Shown here: piece by piece, positions 1 to 10,139 of the stretch
Layout: each line of letters opens with the position of its first letter
Position numbering within the stretch: position 1 is the first letter of the stretch
Source: Phormidium tenue FACHB-886
GTDB taxonomy: Bacteria > Cyanobacteriota > Cyanobacteriia > Elainellales > Elainellaceae
NCBI RefSeq assembly: GCF_014764505.1
Contig: NZ_JACXWX010000007.1
Location: 186,001 to 250,000 of the forward strand
Reading direction: 5' to 3'
DNA length: 64,000 nt
The notes under the pieces: model-generated
What the model was told of the DNA's origin: nothing
What the model saw: the letters and a program-made list of their open reading frames with translations, nothing else
The model's database searches: none
Program-made: the position numbers and the translations under genes

Positions 1-1014
1 CTTGAGGCTCACAGCACCGGAAATATCCGTTGCGCCACCCGTAGCAATCTGAAACAGCTGCGCGCTAAGTCCTGTCGTTAGCCCAAACGATCGCTCTAGG
101 CTTAGAAAATGCCCACCCTGATCGAGGGTGAGCAGCTCGCTAAGTCCGCCGGTCGCTCCAGCGCTAGGTGGTTCTGCCAAATACAGATGCTCAGACAGCA
201 GCGTTGTTTGGTTTTCGCCGATCAGGTAGTGCTGCAGACGAATCGGAATAGGCTGGGGAGAGCCTGCCTTCCCAGCAGGGTCCGGTAAATCTTGCTCCAG
301 TGCTGACTCAGTAGCTGTGAACAGCCGAAAAGGCTCCAGCTGCCCACCTGCTGAACCGCTAGCGTTGATGGTTAATGCCTCAAACCCTTGGTTATCTTGG
401 ACACCCACGGGCTGATCCTCTACGACGGCTGGCAAAAAGCGGTTGGGAATGGGCAGTTTGCCGCGGAGCTGCCCGGTCTCTAGATCAAACTCCGCGATAA
501 AGGGAGCAATTCCTTCGCGGCTCGCTCCTTCGCTAGAGATAAATAGCGATCGCCTTGGAGACAGTCCAATCCCTTCTAGATCGACTGTGCCTTCGGCAAA
601 TGGCTGCCCATCTTCGTCTTTCAGCGTTGTCACCTTCTCAATTTCCACAGTTTCAAGCTTCGGCGTTCCGTCAGCTTCGCCAACCGTCAGCTTCAGCGTA
701 TAGAACCGAGCCGGAGCGCGCTCACTCCGATCGTCTGAAATGGCATAGAAGCGATCGAGCTGGCGATCGTAAGTAATGCCCGACAGCCCGCCCACAGGTG
801 AACCATCAAAGGTGAGCTTGGGCAGGTCATACTCATCCAAAAAGTCTAGAGACAGGTTCAACAACAGCCGATCTTCTGCCCGCACCTGCGGAATGCTACA
901 GGCAGTTAGCGAAATGACACACAGCAGAAAAATGCAGCTTAAACAGCGACGGAGCGATGAGAGCTTCACAACGCCGAAGGGCAGAAGCAGCCAGCGTAAG
1001 GTGGGGAGGTTCAT
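1..1014 (-). CDS. Esterase-like activity of phytase family lipoprotein (3' end beyond window)
   Basis: The minus frame is open from an ATG at 1014 to the window edge (338 codons) and has no stop, so the C-terminus is missing. The N-terminus has a basic and hydrophobic stretch ending in a lipobox-like LTAC with Cys at about residue 39, which suggests an exported lipoprotein. The mature part begins with a pattern seen in the phytase-like / SdiA-regulated beta-propeller family: GGLSGITYD, then FYAISDDRS, and later DLEGIGLS and QGFEALTIN. Members are usually periplasmic and called 'esterase-like activity of phytase'; the true substrate is unknown. It is divergent from dxr. The family call rests on motif memory and not on a search. 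Confidence 0.72.
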   Translation of the reverse strand, partial: MNLPTLRWLLLPFGVVKLSSLRRCLSCIFLLCVISLTACSIPQVRAEDRLLLNLSLDFLDEYDLPKLTFDGSPVGGLSGITYDRQLDRFYAISDDRSERAPARFYTLKLTVGEADGTPKLETVEIEKVTTLKDEDGQPFAEGTVDLEGIGLSPRRSLFISSEGASREGIAPFIAEFDLETGQLRGKLPIPNRFLPAVVEDQPVGVQDNQGFEALTINASGSAGGQLEPFRLFTATESALEQDLPDPAGKAGSPQPIPIRLQHYLIGENQTTLLSEHLYLAEPPSAGATGGLSELLTLDQGGHFLSLERSFGLTTGLSAQLFQIATGGATDISGAVSLK

Positions 1015-1174
1015 GGCAGTTGACCGAAATGCGATCGAGGAGAGCCTTTGCTATCTTCCCTCATTTGCTATCTCCAGCGGCAGCAGATTCTCCAGCAAGA
1101 TCTATAAGCTTCAGCAAGCTTCAGCCCTACTTTCTCCCTGATCCCCAACCGTCCTATAGTAAAGGGGCTGCTCA

Positions 1175-2374
1175 TTGAATCCCATTGTGAAAGCAATTAC
1201 CCTGCTTGGTTCCACTGGCTCCATCGGCACTCAAACCCTAGAGATCGCGGCCGAACATCCTGAACAGTTTCGGGTGGTTGGCTTGGCAGCGCACAGTAAT
1301 GTGCTGCTGCTGGCGCAGCAGATTCGGCAGTTCCGCCCGGAGATTGCCGCAATTTGCGATACGGCTCAGCTTGCCACGCTGAAGGAGGCGATCGCCGATA
1401 TCACCCCCCAGCCGATTCTGCTAGCAGGCGAAGAAGGCGTGGTAGAGGTCGCTCGCTACGGCGATTCCGAAGCGGTAGTCACAGGAATTGTGGGCTGTGC
1501 CGGACTGCTGCCAACGCTGGCTGCTATTCAAGCTGGAAAAGATATTGCACTGGCAAACAAAGAAACGCTGATCGCAGGCGGATTGGTGGTGCTGCCGTTG
1601 GTGCAGCAGCATGGCGTGAAGCTGCTGCCTGCTGACTCTGAGCATTCTGCTATCTTCCAGTGTCTGCAGGGAGTTCCAGATAAAGGTTTACGCCGAATTT
1701 TGCTAACGGCTTCTGGCGGCTCGTTCCGTGATCTACCCGTCGAGAAGCTAGCAGAAGTGACGGTGGCAGATGCCCTCAAGCATCCAAACTGGTCGATGGG
1801 ACGCAAAATCACGATCGACTCTGCCACGTTGATGAACAAAGGGCTGGAAGTGATCGAAGCACACTTCCTGTTTGGGCTGGACTACGACCAGATTGATATT
1901 GTCATCCATCCCCAAAGCATTATTCATTCGCTAATCGAGCTGCAAGACACTTCAATGCTGGCGCAGCTGGGCTGGGCAGATATGCGCCTGCCGCTGCTGT
2001 ATGCCTTGTCTTATCCCGATCGCATTTACACCAACTGGGAGCCGCTGGATCTGGTTAAAATCGGTAGTCTCACCTTCCGCGAGCCCGACCACCAAAAATA
2101 TCCCTGTATGCAGCTTGCCTATGCGGCAGGGCGAGCAGGCGGCACCATGCCAGCCGTGCTTAATGCAGCGAATGAGCAAGCCGTGGCGCTATTCCTGGAA
2201 GAGAAAATTGGCTTTTTGGATATTCCACGGGTGATTGAGAAGGTATGCGATCGTCACCAGTCGCAGAACCGAACCACGCCAACCTTGGAGGATATTTTGG
2301 AGAGCGATCGCTGGGCGCGGCAGGAAGTGCTGGCTGCGAGCGAAACGCTAGACAACCGAGTCGTGGTGGCGTGA
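1175..2374 (+). CDS. dxr: 1-deoxy-D-xylulose 5-phosphate reductoisomerase
   Basis: Converts DXP to 2-C-methylerythritol 4-phosphate with NADPH, the committed step of the MEP isoprenoid pathway that feeds carotenoids, the chlorophyll phytyl chain and quinones; cytosolic. Full family length (399 aa). The N-terminal NADPH loop GSTGSIG is at residues 12-18, the metal-binding DSEHSAIFQ at 154-162, SGGSFRD near 180 and NKGLE at 221-225. The start is open to choice: TTG 1175 sits 8 nt after AGGGG, whereas an in-frame GTG at 1187 would give the more usual beginning [16 protein letters not shown] hexamer at 1154-1159 may be the -10 box. Convergent with phoH, with only about 40 bp between. Confidence 0.96.
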   Translation: MNPIVKAITLLGSTGSIGTQTLEIAAEHPEQFRVVGLAAHSNVLLLAQQIRQFRPEIAAICDTAQLATLKEAIADITPQPILLAGEEGVVEVARYGDSEAVVTGIVGCAGLLPTLAAIQAGKDIALANKETLIAGGLVVLPLVQQHGVKLLPADSEHSAIFQCLQGVPDKGLRRILLTASGGSFRDLPVEKLAEVTVADALKHPNWSMGRKITIDSATLMNKGLEVIEAHFLFGLDYDQIDIVIHPQSIIHSLIELQDTSMLAQLGWADMRLPLLYALSYPDRIYTNWEPLDLVKIGSLTFREPDHQKYPCMQLAYAAGRAGGTMPAVLNAANEQAVALFLEEKIGFLDIPRVIEKVCDRHQSQNRTTPTLEDILESDRWARQEVLAASETLDNRVVVA

Positions 2375-2413
2375 TGAGCATTGCGCCTCGTCATGCCCTG
2401 CAAAAAGATCTGT

Positions 2414-3373
2414 TCAAGAAGGCTTTTCGTAGCTCTCATAGGCGGCCACAATTCGCTGCACTAGCGGATGCCGCACCACATCTGCCTTAGAAAGATGACA
2501 AAAAGCAATGCCCTCCACATTGCGGAGGATGCGCTGGGCGAGCGCCAGCCCTGAAGTTTGGTTGACAGGGAGATCGGTTTGGGTCACGTCTCCAGTCACC
2601 ACCATCCGCGACTTGAAGCCCAAGCGCGTCAGCACCATCTTCATCTGGGCGGGTGTAGTGTTTTGCGCCTCGTCTAAAATCACAAAGGCATTGTTGAGGG
2701 TACGTCCGCGCATGTAGGCAAGTGGCGCGACTTCGATAATGCCTCGCTCCATTAGATTGGCGATCTTTTCTGGCTCAACAATTTCATATAGCGCATCGTA
2801 GAGCGGTCGCAGATAAGGATTGACCTTCTGCTGCAGGTCTCCTGGCAAGAAGCCCAGCTTCTCCCCTGCTTCCACGGCAGGGCGTGTCAAAATCAGCCGC
2901 TCATAATCATTTGCTAACAGCGCCTGCACTGCCACCATTGCCGCTAGATAAGTCTTCCCGGTTCCGGCCGGACCAATGCAAAAAGTCATGTCGTGCGATC
3001 GAATCGCCTCGATATACTGGCGCTGCCGAAACGTCTTAGCGCGAATCTCTTCACCCCGCCGCGTCCGCACCACCACATCCTGCTGCATGGCGCGCAGCTC
3101 TGCCTGCCGATCGCTATTCAATGCCTGACGTGCCGTTATCAGATCGGCAGCATCGATTGGCTTGCCTTGGCTCCAATAGGGCTCCAGCGATCGAACCCAC
3201 TGCATCACAATCTCGACCTGCTTCTCTGTACCCGAAAGCAGCAGCGTCTGTCCCCGCAGCACGACCGTCGCACCTGTCTGCTGGGCTAACTGCTTCAAAT
3301 TCTCCTCGCGCTCACCTGCCAAGGCGATCGCGCTTTCTGGAGACGGAAGTTCGAACGTAAAAGAGGTTCCCAT
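2414..3373 (-). CDS. phoH: PhoH family ATPase
   Basis: Cytosolic P-loop ATPase of the PhoH/YbeZ family, thought to act in RNA metabolism and ribosome maturation. At 319 aa it has the family length. The N-terminal 60-100 residues resemble the small nucleic-acid-binding region of these proteins. Walker A is GPAGTGKT at about 134-141, followed by LTRPAVEAGEKLGFLPGD, and Walker B is VILDEAQN at about 231-238. It is the third gene of a leftward cluster rpsP-khpA-phoH, which supports an RNA or ribosome role. The exact substrate is not established in the family. Confidence 0.95.
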   Translation of the reverse strand: MGTSFTFELPSPESAIALAGEREENLKQLAQQTGATVVLRGQTLLLSGTEKQVEIVMQWVRSLEPYWSQGKPIDAADLITARQALNSDRQAELRAMQQDVVVRTRRGEEIRAKTFRQRQYIEAIRSHDMTFCIGPAGTGKTYLAAMVAVQALLANDYERLILTRPAVEAGEKLGFLPGDLQQKVNPYLRPLYDALYEIVEPEKIANLMERGIIEVAPLAYMRGRTLNNAFVILDEAQNTTPAQMKMVLTRLGFKSRMVVTGDVTQTDLPVNQTSGLALAQRILRNVEGIAFCHLSKADVVRHPLVQRIVAAYESYEKPS

Positions 3374-3433
3374 GCGAGAACTAGAAAAAAATTCTATTTG
3401 AGAGCAAAAGCTAAGAGAGGGGCTATTGAAATT

Positions 3434-3808
3434 CTAGCGAGGACGAGGGCGCTGTGGGGGGCGACGAGACTGCGATCGAGGTCTATCTTCTTGCCCTTCA
3501 CGCCCCTCCCGTTCTGGCGAACTGCCAAACACTTCCAAATGCGCCATTTGTCCGGCCGATTGAGCGATCGCTTGAATCACCGTGCGGATCGCCTGAATAT
3601 TGCGGCCACCCCGACCAAACACACGCCCCTTATCCTCCCCTTCAAACGCCAATCGAATCAGCACTCGCGAGGTGCGCGGCGACGCTTCACAGTCAATTCG
3701 CAGCGAGTCTGGTGAGTCTAAGAAGGGATACACCAAAAAGCGCACCAGATCAACATAGTCAGGGGTGCGGACGGAAGTAGCAGTGGAGGGCGGGGTAGAC
3801 TCAGGCAC
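3434..3808 (-). CDS. khpA: KH domain RNA-binding protein (KhpA/YlqC type)
   Basis: A 124-residue protein with one KH domain. The hallmark loop appears as GRVFGRGGRNIQAIRT at about 61-76. A basic, Arg/Pro-rich tail after residue 98 is probably disordered and may add RNA contacts. KhpA proteins are small RNA chaperones, often encoded just after rpsP as here. The gene lies 104 bp downstream of rpsP and 60 bp upstream of phoH on the same strand, so co-transcription is likely. The Pro/Thr-rich N-terminus (first 15 residues) is not part of the fold. Confidence 0.93.
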   Translation of the reverse strand: MPESTPPSTATSVRTPDYVDLVRFLVYPFLDSPDSLRIDCEASPRTSRVLIRLAFEGEDKGRVFGRGGRNIQAIRTVIQAIAQSAGQMAHLEVFGSSPEREGREGQEDRPRSQSRRPPQRPRPR

Positions 3809-3912
3809 AGGTAGTATTCAGTCGTTAGCAATGCTTAGAACGGATTTATGCAGCCTGTAGACTGTACCTACAAAGCTAAACGCCTTAAATCCGATCGTGT
3901 TAATTAGAGACC

Positions 3913-4182
3913 TTAGGAGTTAGATGCCGCCTGAGGAAACGGCTTTTGCTGTAGCACGTTGGCTTTTTCCAGGATACGGCGCACGGTTGGAGTGGGCTGT
4001 GCACCCTGCTGAAGCCGCCGCTCTACGGCTGGAATATCTAACTTTACTTCATCAGTTCTGGGGTTATAAAAGCCCAATTCTTCTAGAGGGCGACCGTCAC
4101 GACGACTGTCATTGTTCATTGCTACAATCCGGTAGCTTGCCTCGAACTTCTTGCCGATCCGCTTTAAGCGCAGCTTGATCAT
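3913..4182 (-). CDS. rpsP: 30S ribosomal protein S16 (bS16)
   Basis: 89 aa, normal size for bS16. The opening [12 protein letters not shown] and the central [19 protein letters not shown] are diagnostic. The C-terminus ([15 protein letters not shown]) is of the cyanobacterial type. The protein binds 16S rRNA early in 30S assembly. It is first in the leftward rpsP-khpA-phoH cluster; the roughly 190 bp between it and gatC should hold the promoter, but no clear boxes were recognised. Confidence 0.97.
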   Translation of the reverse strand: MIKLRLKRIGKKFEASYRIVAMNNDSRRDGRPLEELGFYNPRTDEVKLDIPAVERRLQQGAQPTPTVRRILEKANVLQQKPFPQAASNS

Positions 4183-4372
4183 GCCTGAAACTGTTACTCC
4201 TAATTGACTGCAAATAAGGTAATTGACGATCGCAAGCCTTTCTCAGCGTAGCTCCACTGAAGAAAATGGCAGCCTCACATCTGATTCCAAAGATAAGATT
4301 GTATCACTTTTAGGCAATCCTGTACCACCGATCAATCGGGCATCGGCAGCAAATGTCTTCTGGATAAGCCTT

Positions 4373-4675
4373 CTAGTCTACATTCAAGATCTTTGGAACC
4401 TTAAAATAATCTCCCTGTGCTGTGGCCTCCCGATCGGGGGCGCTGTCTAGAATCAAATCTCGATCGCCATAGGGCTGAAGTTGATCGGGACGAGTGATGT
4501 TGCTGGCATCGATCGCGCGAGTAGTAGGCGGTACGTCGGCTGTATCAATCTGATTGAGTTGCTCGAAATAGCCCAAAATATCATTGAGCTGCGTGGTAAA
4601 CCGCTCCTCTTCTTCGGGCGTTAGCTCTAGCCGTGCTAGGTGAGCTACTTTGTGAACTTGGTCGCGATCGATCAT
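4373..4675 (-). CDS. gatC: Aspartyl/glutamyl-tRNA(Asn/Gln) amidotransferase subunit C
   Basis: 100-residue GatC, the small belt subunit of the GatCAB enzyme that amidates Glu-tRNA(Gln) and Asp-tRNA(Asn). The sequence opens [18 protein letters not shown], followed by [16 protein letters not shown] and an FEQLNQIDT helix, all family hallmarks, and ends with an [11 protein letters not shown]-like tail that wraps GatA. GatB is encoded nearby at 8504-10000 on the other strand, so the subunits are not in an operon, as is usual in cyanobacteria. gatA is not in the window. Confidence 0.95.
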   Translation of the reverse strand: MIDRDQVHKVAHLARLELTPEEEERFTTQLNDILGYFEQLNQIDTADVPPTTRAIDASNITRPDQLQPYGDRDLILDSAPDREATAQGDYFKVPKILNVD

Positions 4676-4768
4676 GGATTGAGAAGGAGTAAGGAATAAA
4701 AGCTAGAGAAAACGAAGGTAGGGAAACATTGTAATGCCTGCCCTACTCATTTTCACTTTTAGAAACTC

Positions 4769-5290
4769 TTAGAAAAAGACATCTGCCTTAGAGCGCCCTG
4801 TAGTTTTGAGCCAGTTTTGGGCTTCGATGTAGTTGTTGGGGGCTTGGCGGATGGCGCGCTGCCAGTAGTCTGCCGCTTGGTCAAACAGCGCTTCGGCTTC
4901 TTCTTTTTGTCCCACTTCTTGTGCCCGTTCGCCTAAGTGGTGATAGATCACAGCAACGTTGTTAAGGGCTTGCGGCATCCGCGGGTTTAAGTCGAGCGAC
5001 TGATGATAGTGATCTAGCGCTTTTTCATGGTCGCCATTGCTGGCAAAAATCAAGCCCATGTTGTAGAGGATGTAGCTGCGATCGTAGGGATCTTCTTCTA
5101 GCTTTAGCGCTTCTTCGTAGTTGGCAAATGCCTCGGCATATTCACCATCTGCTTGGGCAGACATACCATCTCGGTAATAGGCAAAGGCTTCTTTTGCATT
5201 TTTGTTGGCGGGCAGCACCTTAAGGATCATGTCTGCCATCACCGTAAAAGTTTTATCAATAAAGTTGTCGTTCCGCTGGGATCTGGGCAT
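4769..5290 (-). CDS. ycf3: Photosystem I assembly protein Ycf3
   Basis: 173 aa, the standard Ycf3 length. The start [20 protein letters not shown] is characteristic. Three tetratricopeptide repeats follow (about residues 35-68, 72-105 and 120-153), with typical motifs [22 protein letters not shown] and [13 protein letters not shown]. Ycf3 is a peripheral thylakoid chaperone that helps assemble PsaA/PsaB. It is transcribed leftward and is separated from the divergent membrane-protein gene at 5500 by about 210 bp that should hold both promoters. Confidence 0.96.
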   Translation of the reverse strand: MPRSQRNDNFIDKTFTVMADMILKVLPANKNAKEAFAYYRDGMSAQADGEYAEAFANYEEALKLEEDPYDRSYILYNMGLIFASNGDHEKALDHYHQSLDLNPRMPQALNNVAVIYHHLGERAQEVGQKEEAEALFDQAADYWQRAIRQAPNNYIEAQNWLKTTGRSKADVFF

Positions 5291-5499
5291 AGCTGCTTCG
5301 CCAATTGCACGTAAAAGGGCTTACTTAACCACCTAACACTTTAGCAGTAAGCCTCAAAGCGGAGGCGCAAAGTTGAGGTTTGTAAAGGGACAACGAGTGG
5401 TGGTATTACTCCCCACGGGGTGAATCCAAATTTCTATACTGGAATAAAGACCTAACTTAAGGCTTGAATCTCTAGCTCCGATAAGGAGAATTCCCCCTA

Positions 5500-6816
5500 A
5501 TGGCTCCAAATCCGATCGTCATGAAGGCTGTTGAAACGCTCAACTATCGCGTTACCGTCGGCGATGTGGCGTCTCAAGTCGGTTTAGATATCAAGGTTGC
5601 AGAGCAGGCGCTGCTGGGGCTGGCATCGGAGGCAGGCGGGCATATGCAGGTAGCAGAGTCAGGCGAGATTGCCTATCTGTTTCCGCGTAACTTCCGAGAT
5701 ATTGTGCGAAATAAGTACTGGCGGCTGCGGTTTCAGGAAAGCTGGAACAAAGTCTGGCGGATTGTGTTTTATCTAATTCGCATCTCTTTTGGCGCTGTTT
5801 TGATGGCATCGATCGCCCTCATCTTTATAGCCATCTTCCTGATCATGATTGCCGCAAATTCTAGCAACGACCGAGACGGTGGCTGGGGTGATTCATCAGG
5901 ACATTCCGGCGGTGGCATGGGGTTTCCCATATGGAATTGGTGGTTCTTTTCGCCTGACTATGGCTATTACGACTCTCCGCAGCGTCGCTCTCGGGTTCGC
6001 GGTGAGAAGTCTGAGCTGAACTTCCTGGAGGCGATCTTCTCGTTCCTGTTTGGGGATGGCAACCCCAACGCCGACCTAGAAGAACGGCGCTGGCAAGCGA
6101 TTGCCACCGTGATTCGGAATAACGGCGGCGCGATTGTTGCTGAACAAGTGGTGCCCTATCTGGATAACCTGGGCGAACGCTATCAGCAAGAATATGAGGA
6201 CTACATGCTGCCGGTGTTGACTCGCTTCAACGGACGACCCGAAGTTAGCCCGGACGGGCAGCTCATCTATCATTTTCCGGAACTACAGGTGAAAGCGACG
6301 CAGCGCAAAATCAATCCGGTGGCTGCTTACCTACGCGAGACAGCCTGGAAGTTTAGCCAAGCTAGCTCCGGACAGATTATCGGTGCGATCGCGCTGGGAG
6401 GCGTCAACTTAGTAGGAGCGCTAATGCTGGGCAGCTTGCTGCGGGGTGGCGTTGCGGCTCAGCTGGGTGGATTGGTCGGCTTCGTGGCGGGTATCTATGG
6501 CGTGCTGCTGGCGTATGGTATCGGATTTTTGGCAATTCCACTAATTCGCTATTTCTGGGTGCAGTGGCGCAACCAGCGCATCGAAGCGCGAAATCAGCAG
6601 CGGCAGCAGCGGGCGGTCGTCCTCAACGCTGCCCTCAATGCCGCAGATGATACGGTCAAACAAAAGCTGGCATTTGCCCAGCAGTTTACTACAGAGACGA
6701 TCGTTGATGAAGCTGACTTGGCATATACCACTGAGACAGACTTGACCGAACAAGAACTCCGCCAAGCCGACAAGATCGACGCCGAGTGGATGCAACGATT
6801 GGAGCAGGCAGATTAG
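5500..6816 (+). CDS. Conserved cyanobacterial membrane protein, function unknown
   Basis: 438 aa. The N-terminal 80 residues look like a small winged-helix or regulatory fold (VGDVASQVGLDIKVAEQALL, then a pattern ending YLFPRNFRDIV). A hydrophobic segment follows at about 90-120, then a Gly/Ser/Trp/Tyr-rich stretch (about 123-165), a soluble domain at about 175-265, and two further membrane segments at about 295-355 that are Gly-rich. A basic and acidic coiled-coil tail closes the protein. From memory, similar proteins occur across cyanobacteria and in plant plastids, but no function can be assigned. A clear Shine-Dalgarno AAGGAG lies about 12 nt before the ATG. Confidence 0.8.
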   Translation: MAPNPIVMKAVETLNYRVTVGDVASQVGLDIKVAEQALLGLASEAGGHMQVAESGEIAYLFPRNFRDIVRNKYWRLRFQESWNKVWRIVFYLIRISFGAVLMASIALIFIAIFLIMIAANSSNDRDGGWGDSSGHSGGGMGFPIWNWWFFSPDYGYYDSPQRRSRVRGEKSELNFLEAIFSFLFGDGNPNADLEERRWQAIATVIRNNGGAIVAEQVVPYLDNLGERYQQEYEDYMLPVLTRFNGRPEVSPDGQLIYHFPELQVKATQRKINPVAAYLRETAWKFSQASSGQIIGAIALGGVNLVGALMLGSLLRGGVAAQLGGLVGFVAGIYGVLLAYGIGFLAIPLIRYFWVQWRNQRIEARNQQRQQRAVVLNAALNAADDTVKQKLAFAQQFTTETIVDEADLAYTTETDLTEQELRQADKIDAEWMQRLEQAD

Positions 6817-6837
6817 CCCTCTTCCCTCATCTACCCA

Positions 6838-8208
6838 CTATCTACCCAAAAGATTAGGAATGCCTTCGCAGCCGCCCGGAATCGTGTCTCTTGTTTTGGA
6901 GCCGCCCCACGCGCAGCAGTAGTAGCGCTGCTGCTCAGACATCCGTTTAGCTTCTGTGAAGTTGGTATCTTCGATCACAGCTCCGCTGAAAGCCCCGCTC
7001 TCATAGTTGGGGAAGTCAGCGCGGCTGCGGGGAGTGGCAGTTTCGGCAGCACCATAGAACAAGCGAGCGCCCATCATATCGACCTCTGAGAGATCGGCTT
7101 CACACAAAATCGCCCGCGACAGATTTGTTTTAACCAGATCGCAGCGGTGAAGATTGGCATAAATCAGGTTGATATCACTTAAATCTGCCCAGCGGAGGTC
7201 TGTACCTGACAGGTTGGCGCCTGCTAGCATCACGCCCAAATCAATTACCCGTGTTCCGGCTTTGCGATCTTCCGCATAGCCGCCCACGCCGTCTAAAATG
7301 GCCCGCCCCAATCGCCGATCGCGCTTCAGCGGTGTCAGCAGGCGTGAGCGGGATAAGAACCGCAGCACCTTGGCTTTGCCGTTGGCATCAACGCTGCTGA
7401 GAATAGCAGCAGTCCGTCCCGCAGCAATTGCCCGCTCTAGCGGCATATCTTGCAGCAGTCCTTCTTCATCTAGCACCAGTTCAGAGATGCCCTGAAAGTA
7501 GGAGTCGATCGTCTGCTGCTGCGTGATGATGTTCTGTTGGATGGTTAAATCTTTGCCGATGACATACTGCCGCCACGCCACATAAACCGCCAAGATCGCA
7601 ATCAAAATCTGCCCAATTGCCCCAATCACCTCACCGGTTGCACCGAGCGCGTCCCAGTTCAAAGTGAAATACCACTGCCCAATCCGCCGACTTATGCCTG
7701 TGACTTGCAGCAGACCGAGAGCGGCAACCACCAGCCCCACGATGCTGAGCGTCAGCAGCCGTTGCTCTGGAGACAGCAATTCATCGAAGGCATCCCGCAC
7801 TGCCAGCCAGATCACCTGAGCAGATAAGATCAGCGCCACAATCGATCCGGCAAACCCCAGCCAGAAACTGCCTAACACCAGCCCAACCAGCATCAAGCCC
7901 AGAGCAAGCAAGATTAACCAACCGATCGGCGGCTGCAAGCCTTTTTTACGTCCTTTAATCCAGTTAGTTAGACTTTTTGAGGCTGCCGCGGGCTGAGAAG
8001 CACCTGTAAACGAATCAATGCTGCCTACTGGCGCAAAGCTAGTACGGCTGAGGGCATCGACTGCATCACTGCGAAGCGAATCAGACTCACCCAGTGTAGC
8101 CGGAGTCAGAATTTTTGCTGACTCAGGAGCTGTATTGTTTCCATCGTTGCTGTTTCCACCGTTGCTGTTTCCGCTATTGCTAATAGATGGGTTAGAGTCT
8201 GGGTTCAT
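6838..8208 (-). CDS. Membrane protein with C-terminal pentapeptide repeats
   Basis: 456 aa. The first 30 residues are Asn/Ser/Gly-rich, with an imperfect SNSGNSNGGNSNDGNN run, and are probably disordered. Hydrophobic segments occupy about 93-145, 150-172 and 190-215, followed by a linker containing QQNIITQQQTIDSYFQGIS, a helical regulatory region, and a pentapeptide-repeat block near 325-390 (ANLSG TDLRW ADLSD INLIY ANLHR style). The tail contains CCAWGG. Similar pentapeptide membrane proteins are common in cyanobacteria and their functions are mostly unknown. It ends 22 bp from the convergent gene at 5500-6816. Confidence 0.85.
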   Translation of the reverse strand: MNPDSNPSISNSGNSNGGNSNDGNNTAPESAKILTPATLGESDSLRSDAVDALSRTSFAPVGSIDSFTGASQPAAASKSLTNWIKGRKKGLQPPIGWLILLALGLMLVGLVLGSFWLGFAGSIVALILSAQVIWLAVRDAFDELLSPEQRLLTLSIVGLVVAALGLLQVTGISRRIGQWYFTLNWDALGATGEVIGAIGQILIAILAVYVAWRQYVIGKDLTIQQNIITQQQTIDSYFQGISELVLDEEGLLQDMPLERAIAAGRTAAILSSVDANGKAKVLRFLSRSRLLTPLKRDRRLGRAILDGVGGYAEDRKAGTRVIDLGVMLAGANLSGTDLRWADLSDINLIYANLHRCDLVKTNLSRAILCEADLSEVDMMGARLFYGAAETATPRSRADFPNYESGAFSGAVIEDTNFTEAKRMSEQQRYYCCAWGGSKTRDTIPGGCEGIPNLLGR

Positions 8209-8503
8209 AAAGATTCTGACGCAATGAGTTCGTGAAGGCTGTGCTGAGGTACTTTGAACTTAATCCTTATCTAGAGCAGCAAAGCGCTCAAACACTGATT
8301 CACGCTAATTCAGTTTATCTTCAATCCTCTTTAGCCTGTACAGTTCGGTATATACGATCAGCTACAGATTATCCAGGAGAAGTGGAAAATTGCGGACTTC
8401 GCGAGACAGCACAGCGGGCACACACGAGCCCCTGGAAATTGAAGATAATATTTAGTATGACAGCGATCTAAAATGAACCCTATTTGCTGCCAATGCGATT
8501 GCT

Positions 8504-10000
8504 ATGACTGCCACAACCCCTACTTCCACCGTCCCCAAAACTCAGTACGAAGCCATCATTGGGCTAGAAACCCACTGCCAGCTCAGCACCGAAACCAAAA
8601 TTTTCTCAGATAGCTCAACGCAGTTTGGAGCCGATCCCAACACGCACATCGATCCAGTTTGCATGGGCTTACCCGGAACGCTGCCTGTGCTAAACCAGAA
8701 AGTGTTGGAGTATGCCGTCAAAGCAGGACTGGCGCTAAACTGCCAGATCGCTCCCTACAGCAAATTCGATCGCAAACAGTACTTCTATCCTGACCTGCCC
8801 AAAAACTACCAAATCTCGCAGTACGATCTGCCGATCGCCGAACACGGTTGGCTAGAAATCGAACTGGTGGATAAAGATGGCACACCCATCCGCAAGAAAA
8901 TCGGGATCACCCGCCTGCACATGGAAGAAGATGCCGGCAAGCTAGTACATGGCGGCAGCGATCGCCTCTCTGGCTCCACCTATTCCATGGTGGACTACAA
9001 CCGGGCGGGCGTGCCGCTGGTGGAGATCGTCTCGGAGCCAGATTTGCGATCGGGTCAGGAAGCCGCCGAATATGCCCAAGAGCTGCGCCGCATCGTCCGG
9101 TATCTGGGCGTTAGCGATGGCAACATGCAGGAAGGATCGCTGCGCTGCGATGTAAATATTTCAGTGCGTCCGCTGGGAACCGAGAAGTTTGGCACGAAGG
9201 TTGAGATCAAAAACATGAACTCCTTCAGTGCGATCCAGAAGGCGATCGAATACGAAATTGAACGGCAAATTGCAGCCGTGGAAGCAGGCGAGCGCATCTA
9301 TCAGGAGACGCGGCTGTGGGATGAATCGTCTCAGCGCACGGTAAGTATGCGATTGAAAGAAGGCTCTAGCGACTACCGCTACTTCCCCGAGCCAGATTTG
9401 GGACCGATCGAGGTCTCCAAAGAACAGCTCGCTGAATGGCAGTCGCAACTGCCCGAATTGCCTGCTGCCAAGCGTCGCCGCTACGAGGAAGACCTAGGTC
9501 TTTCGCCGTATGATGCGCGAGTGTTGACCGACGATCGCACCATATCGGAATACTTTGAAGCCACGGTTGCTGCCGGAGCCAGTCCTAAACCCGCAGCAAA
9601 CTGGGTCATGGGGGATATCAGCGCCCACCTCAACAAAGAAGGGATTAGCATTGCCGAACTGCCGCTAAAGCCCGATCAGCTCGCTGAAATGATCAAACTC
9701 ATTGAGGCAAACACAATCAGCAACAAGATCGGCAAAGACCTGCTGCCAGAACTGCTAGTGAGCGGCGGCTCACCCAAAGCACTGGTTGAAAAGAAAGGAT
9801 TGGTGCAGGTCTCTGATCCAAAAGTGATCGAGGCGGCGATCGATCAGGTTATTGCGTCTTTCCCCAGTGAGCTGGAGAAATACCGGGGCGGCAAGAAAAA
9901 CATGCTTGGCTTTTTTGTGGGTCAGGTGATGAAAGCAACGGGAGGCAAAGCCGATCCCAAGCTGACCAATCAACTGCTTCAGAAGAAGCTAGAGGGCTAA
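8504..10000 (+). CDS. gatB: Aspartyl/glutamyl-tRNA amidotransferase subunit B
   Basis: 498 aa, full length. GatB activates the mischarged aminoacyl-tRNA by phosphorylation and receives ammonia from GatA. Motifs seen: [19 protein letters not shown] near the start, [31 protein letters not shown] and EIKNMNSF, all in the catalytic cradle. The C-terminal helical YqeY-like tail (about 350-498) binds tRNA and ends with [10 protein letters not shown]. No strong Shine-Dalgarno precedes the ATG. A strong intrinsic terminator follows within 20 bp. Confidence 0.97.
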   Translation: MTATTPTSTVPKTQYEAIIGLETHCQLSTETKIFSDSSTQFGADPNTHIDPVCMGLPGTLPVLNQKVLEYAVKAGLALNCQIAPYSKFDRKQYFYPDLPKNYQISQYDLPIAEHGWLEIELVDKDGTPIRKKIGITRLHMEEDAGKLVHGGSDRLSGSTYSMVDYNRAGVPLVEIVSEPDLRSGQEAAEYAQELRRIVRYLGVSDGNMQEGSLRCDVNISVRPLGTEKFGTKVEIKNMNSFSAIQKAIEYEIERQIAAVEAGERIYQETRLWDESSQRTVSMRLKEGSSDYRYFPEPDLGPIEVSKEQLAEWQSQLPELPAAKRRRYEEDLGLSPYDARVLTDDRTISEYFEATVAAGASPKPAANWVMGDISAHLNKEGISIAELPLKPDQLAEMIKLIEANTISNKIGKDLLPELLVSGGSPKALVEKKGLVQVSDPKVIEAAIDQVIASFPSELEKYRGGKKNMLGFFVGQVMKATGGKADPKLTNQLLQKKLEG

Positions 10001-10016
10001 AGATCGCCACAATCTC

Positions 10017-10048
10017 AAAAAGAGTCGCGCTCCGCGCGACTCTTTTTT
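10017..10048 (+). terminator. Rho-independent terminator of gatB
   Basis: Perfect hairpin: arm AGAGTCGCGC at 10021-10030, loop TCC, matching arm at 10034-10043, extended by A/T pairs on both sides and ending in a T-run (TTTTTT). It can work in both directions but lies closest to the gatB stop. Confidence 0.9.
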
Positions 10049-10139
10049 GTATCCGTAGAGCCAATGTCGAATTTTTGCAGATTCAGCGCTTCCGAGTAGT
10101 TTGAGAAATACACAATCTCTGCATTACTCAATCTCTGCA

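Noticed and set aside
8232-8471. A 79-codon frame in the gap between the pentapeptide gene and gatB
   Set aside because: GTG start without Shine-Dalgarno, no recognisable domain, and a promoter is expected here; left out for lack of support.
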